Source of the DNA: Verrucomicrobiota bacterium
GTDB taxonomy: Bacteria > Verrucomicrobiota > Verrucomicrobiia > Opitutales > Opitutaceae
DNA length: 64,000 nucleotides
NCBI GenBank assembly: GCA_947471035.1
Contig: CANIWJ010000001.1
Span: 1-64,000, forward strand
Direction: 5' to 3'
Positions 61,113 through 64,000 of the stretch are shown in pieces (position 1 is the stretch's first letter; each line of letters begins with the position of its first letter). Below the pieces are notes generated by a model, which saw only the letters and a program-made list of their open reading frames with translations, searched no databases and was not told where the DNA came from. Both the position numbers and the translations under genes were made by a program.

Positions 61113-62930
61113 TTATGTTGATATACTAATCACTTGAAGCAGGCGCCGTGCACTTTCACCCCAAGTTTTGTAAATGAGACCGGTGGAGTCGGGTTGGTTG
61201 CCTTGGCCGTGCAGTTCGACCCACTGCGTCAGCGCAGTAGCTAAGCCGTCCGCGCTCGTGGTGTTGAAGTAATAGGCGTTTTCACCGGCTACTTCTCTGA
61301 AGATCGGGATGTCCCGGGCGATGATCGGCAGTTTGTGCATGGCCGCCTCGATCAACGGTAACCCAAAGCCCTCGTCGATGGAAGCGGCGATCAAACAGGT
61401 CGAGGAGGCGTAGATTTTTTCGAGAAACTCGTCGCTGACGTTGGAAGGCCAGAACAGCATCTGGTTGAGATGGGGGCTGTTTTGCAGCTCCTCGGCGAAC
61501 TCCTCCATGTGCCAGCCTTGTTTGCCAACAATGATCAGGTTGAATTTATTGCCGGTTTTCCAAAGGAGCTCAAAGGCGCGCAGCACTTGTTGGTAGCCTT
61601 TGCGCGGCTCGACGGTTCCGACCATCACGAAGGTGGGGTGGGCCTCCCAGCGCTTTACCAGCTCGGCTATGTCGGGAGGCAGACCGTAGGTGGGGGCGGC
61701 ATTTTTGAGGTCTGCCGCATTATGGGAATGGGCGATTTTGTAGGGCTTCCCTAGAAGTTGAGGCACATTTTGAGCGCGCCAGGCGGCGAATTTGTCGGCT
61801 ACGGTTTTGGAAACGCAGACTGCGCCGGTGAAGTGCGAGATGATCGCGAGCCATTTGCTGTGCCCCTCATGGACGCCGGGTGGGAACCAGTCAGGGTTGG
61901 TCACGGGGAGCAGGTCGTGCACTAGGAACCAGACCTGCAAGCCGTGGAGGTGAAGGTAGCGCAAATAGGCCTCTTGCACCCGTGTAATGTGCACATCGAA
62001 GTCCACCACCATAAAAACGTCACCCGGGACAGGGGCGATGGGGGTATTAATGGCGGTGGAGAGGGTATGATTAAAGAGGCGGGCGACATGGTCGCCGGCA
62101 TGTTTGTAGCCGAGCTCGTAGTCGTTGGCGAAGACGGGCTGGATATCGTGGGTGGGCAGGGTGAGTTTGAGCAGTTCGCTGACTAGACCGCGGGTGACGC
62201 GCTCAATGCCGGTGCGGACGTCGCGCCGGACGATGCCGGAGATGTCGAGGTAAAGGATGGGTCTGCGAGCGGAGCGATGGTTGTTGGCGATGCTCCACGC
62301 GGCCTCGAGCATCAAGGAGCTCTCACATTTGGCGAGGTGGGCGCAGGTTTCGGCGAGTAGGGTTGCCGCGGCGGAGGATTGGAGCGCGTTGGAAACGGGG
62401 CGCGGGTGCAGCAAGGCGGCGAGAGCCTCTATCGACGCGTGACGCGACGGCAGCGTGTACTGGTGCGGGCGTCGGAGGGAGGATTGCAGCGGGCAAGTCT
62501 CCGTCGGGGTGTTGCCGCCAGACACCGACAAGAGATAAGCGGAGGTCTTTGCGTCGACGGGCAAATCCTCCTCGAAACTTTGATCGCAGGGTGTATCTTC
62601 GTGGATTGGATACAGGATGACGTCAGGCGCTTGGTGCGCCTGAAAGCAGTGGCGGATCCGACGATTAATGTCGTTCAGCTCGGGGTCGAGGGGATCTCCG
62701 GCAATCTGCCAACGGGTCAGGATAGCCGCAGGGGGCAGGAGGTCCGCGAAGGTTGTCCGGAGCAATGTAGCGGAGGCGGGCCGGGAGGCGTCGAGCGCGA
62801 GCAAGACGGGGGAGGTTTCAACGGCGTGCAAGGCCGTCACCAGTCCACGCAGCTGGGCGAGCGCGGCATACACGGGGGCATCCGCAGGCTGGGTTTGCTG
62901 CCATAAGGAGAAATCAAGGAGGACTTTCAT
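61113..62930 (-). CDS. Two-part glycosyltransferase, family 4 C-terminal domain
   Basis: The 605-residue protein has an N-terminal part (1-215) of unknown fold with few hydrophobic segments and a C-terminal GT-B glycosyltransferase (about 220-605) opening LYLDISGIVRRDVRTGIERV, with the donor motif DEGFGLPLIEAAM (E-x7-E). Such glycosyltransferases occur in O-antigen and S-layer loci. The N-terminal part is Ala- and Pro-rich. It is GC-richer than the genes on either side of the AT-rich block, at its right edge. Confidence 0.85.
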   Translation of the reverse strand: MKVLLDFSLWQQTQPADAPVYAALAQLRGLVTALHAVETSPVLLALDASRPASATLLRTTFADLLPPAAILTRWQIAGDPLDPELNDINRRIRHCFQAHQAPDVILYPIHEDTPCDQSFEEDLPVDAKTSAYLLSVSGGNTPTETCPLQSSLRRPHQYTLPSRHASIEALAALLHPRPVSNALQSSAAATLLAETCAHLAKCESSLMLEAAWSIANNHRSARRPILYLDISGIVRRDVRTGIERVTRGLVSELLKLTLPTHDIQPVFANDYELGYKHAGDHVARLFNHTLSTAINTPIAPVPGDVFMVVDFDVHITRVQEAYLRYLHLHGLQVWFLVHDLLPVTNPDWFPPGVHEGHSKWLAIISHFTGAVCVSKTVADKFAAWRAQNVPQLLGKPYKIAHSHNAADLKNAAPTYGLPPDIAELVKRWEAHPTFVMVGTVEPRKGYQQVLRAFELLWKTGNKFNLIIVGKQGWHMEEFAEELQNSPHLNQMLFWPSNVSDEFLEKIYASSTCLIAASIDEGFGLPLIEAAMHKLPIIARDIPIFREVAGENAYYFNTTSADGLATALTQWVELHGQGNQPDSTGLIYKTWGESARRLLQVISIST

Positions 62931-62936
62931 GGCCCG

Positions 62937-64000
62937 TTATTTGCGCTTGGACTCCATTCGCTGGAGCAGCGTCTCGGCGTCGGGAGGAAGGAGAATTTTG
63001 CGATGAGTTTGGTCGGGGGAGAAGAGGATGCGCTGGATGTCATGACCGGGAGTGAGGCCGCGGGGGGCGCGAAGGGTGCGATAGCGACGATGCCCGGTGA
63101 GTGAGTGGAAGGCGCGCGCGCCGTGGGTGTGCCAGCTAACCTGGCCGTCATAGCGCAGGCACAGGAGCATGCGATAGAGGTGGGTATGCCAGGGGGCGTT
63201 GAGGGTTTGGTAGTTTTTGGCGCAGCGCTTTACGGCAAAGCGGCGATAGGCCGGACGACGCAAAATAACCAAGAGCGCGCGATAGAGATGTTTGCCCGCA
63301 GAGACGCCGTAGAGTTTGCGTTCGAGCTGACGGATGTAGACGTCGCGTTGGTTGAGCTCCTCATCAAGCTCCTGGATGCGTGCGTTTTTGATGCCGATGG
63401 CCTGCTCCATGTTGTTTATATGGGCATCTTGGCCCCGGCGGGCCGAGTCCGCCTCGGCGCGCACTGATTGAAGTTCGTCCGAAAGGCGCCGGGTTTCCGC
63501 CCAGAGTGAGATCTGAAGATTGGATTGAGCGTGGATCTGTCGGAGTTCTTCGGATACGTCGTGGAGGGCTTTTTCGTAGCGATCTTCGGTTTTTTGCGAG
63601 TAGGTGGTGCAGAGCTCGTGAAACGAGAAACCCGGAGTCACCGGAATATCGAGGATAGAGCCGCCTTCGGGGACGCCCCCCGATTTCTGGGCCACGATCG
63701 CATAGTCTGCGCTAGAGCCTGTGATCACGTCGAATATGGTGGGCTGGGCTCCTTCGATGAGGTGGGGGGCCGTCTGCAGCCGCAGAATGCGTACGTGCTC
63801 GAACCCGGTGTGATCGCAGAGGAAAGACAGGAGTTCGGGGGGGATGGGCTTGTCGTGAGTGGGATCACGAAAGAAAGTGGTCGCGCCGACATTGGGGTTC
63901 TCGGGGTTGGGGGTTTCGAGGATGAGAATACCGCCAGGCTGGAGCGCCCGCAGGGCATCGGCCACGAGGTTGCCCAAGGCATCGAAACCGATGTGTTCGA
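62937..64000 (-). CDS. Methyltransferase with coiled-coil tail, 5' end outside window
   Basis: The visible part, about 354 residues, is in frame to the right edge and lacks its start. It begins EHIGFDALGNLV, the end of a class I methyltransferase motif, then PGGILILETPNPENP. After about 95 residues it continues as a coiled coil (about 145-225, from the ALHDVSEELRQIHA region through QLERKLYG) and a basic C-terminal part. Such fusions in O-antigen clusters cap the chain by methylation and measure its length (WbdD-like idea). The GC content is high. Edge truncation is certain; chain-terminating role is inference. Confidence 0.78.
   Translation of the reverse strand, partial: EHIGFDALGNLVADALRALQPGGILILETPNPENPNVGATTFFRDPTHDKPIPPELLSFLCDHTGFEHVRILRLQTAPHLIEGAQPTIFDVITGSSADYAIVAQKSGGVPEGGSILDIPVTPGFSFHELCTTYSQKTEDRYEKALHDVSEELRQIHAQSNLQISLWAETRRLSDELQSVRAEADSARRGQDAHINNMEQAIGIKNARIQELDEELNQRDVYIRQLERKLYGVSAGKHLYRALLVILRRPAYRRFAVKRCAKNYQTLNAPWHTHLYRMLLCLRYDGQVSWHTHGARAFHSLTGHRRYRTLRAPRGLTPGHDIQRILFSPDQTHRKILLPPDAETLLQRMESKRK

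Overview
The window is about 64 kb of GC-rich bacterial chromosome, with one AT-richer stretch at roughly 47-61 kb. The content fits a Gram-negative, probably a Verrucomicrobiota member of the Opitutaceae type: a large TonB-dependent receptor, two RND/Lol-type export systems, a sugar-degradation set (GH3, heparinase II/III-like, agarase-like), O-antigen-type genes, and very frequent small palindromic repeats between genes. The taxonomic placement is inference from gene content; no rRNA or tRNA gene was seen.

Layout. 0-1.6 kb: an orphan VapB antitoxin gene followed by a vapC toxin gene split by a 179-bp hairpin element, then three more palindromic elements. 1.6-10 kb (all minus strand): TonB-dependent receptor with a clear terminator, a glutamate-1-semialdehyde-aminotransferase-like enzyme, an MGDG-synthase-like glycosyltransferase with an unknown partner, and a two-domain polyphosphate:AMP phosphotransferase. 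10.3-14.7 kb: RND pump and its adaptor. 14.8-21.6 kb: a compact biosynthetic locus with two glycosyltransferases on the minus strand, divergent from an acyl carrier protein, FabZ-like dehydratase, FabF-like ketosynthase, SDR reductase and third glycosyltransferase. 21.6-27.1 kb: housekeeping genes (NAD kinase, TlyA-type methyltransferase, GDSL esterase, Fpg-like glycosylase with a degenerate zinc finger, DsbD). 27.2-30 kb: an AraC regulator divergent from a sugar isomerase and a Gfo/Idh/MocA dehydrogenase. 30-41.7 kb: mixed metabolic genes including apt, a D-2-hydroxyacid dehydrogenase, a GH3 glucosidase, rsgA, a YhbY-type RNA-binding protein, a heparinase-like lyase and an alpha-oxoamine synthase. 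41.8-46.9 kb: a tripartite ABC export operon (TolC-like, adaptor, LolC/E-like, LolD-like) interrupted by a four-helix-bundle (S23-type) gene bracketed by inverted repeats.

47-64 kb is a single minus-strand surface-polysaccharide block. It makes CDP-glucose (RfbF), dehydrates it (RfbG), removes the 3-hydroxyl (RfbH), and then probably epimerises (RfbC-like) and reduces (SDR) it to a CDP-3,6-dideoxyhexose; the presence of the epimerase points to an ascarylose-like L-sugar. The same block carries GtrA, a GtrB-like lipid-linked sugar transferase, two very large polytopic membrane proteins, several glycosyltransferases and, at the right edge, a truncated methyltransferase with a coiled-coil tail.

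The strongest candidates for something undescribed are the ACP/dehydratase/ketosynthase/reductase/glycosyltransferase locus, the CDP-dideoxyhexose plus Gtr-like block, and several families of small inverted repeats, one of which brackets the S23-type gene.
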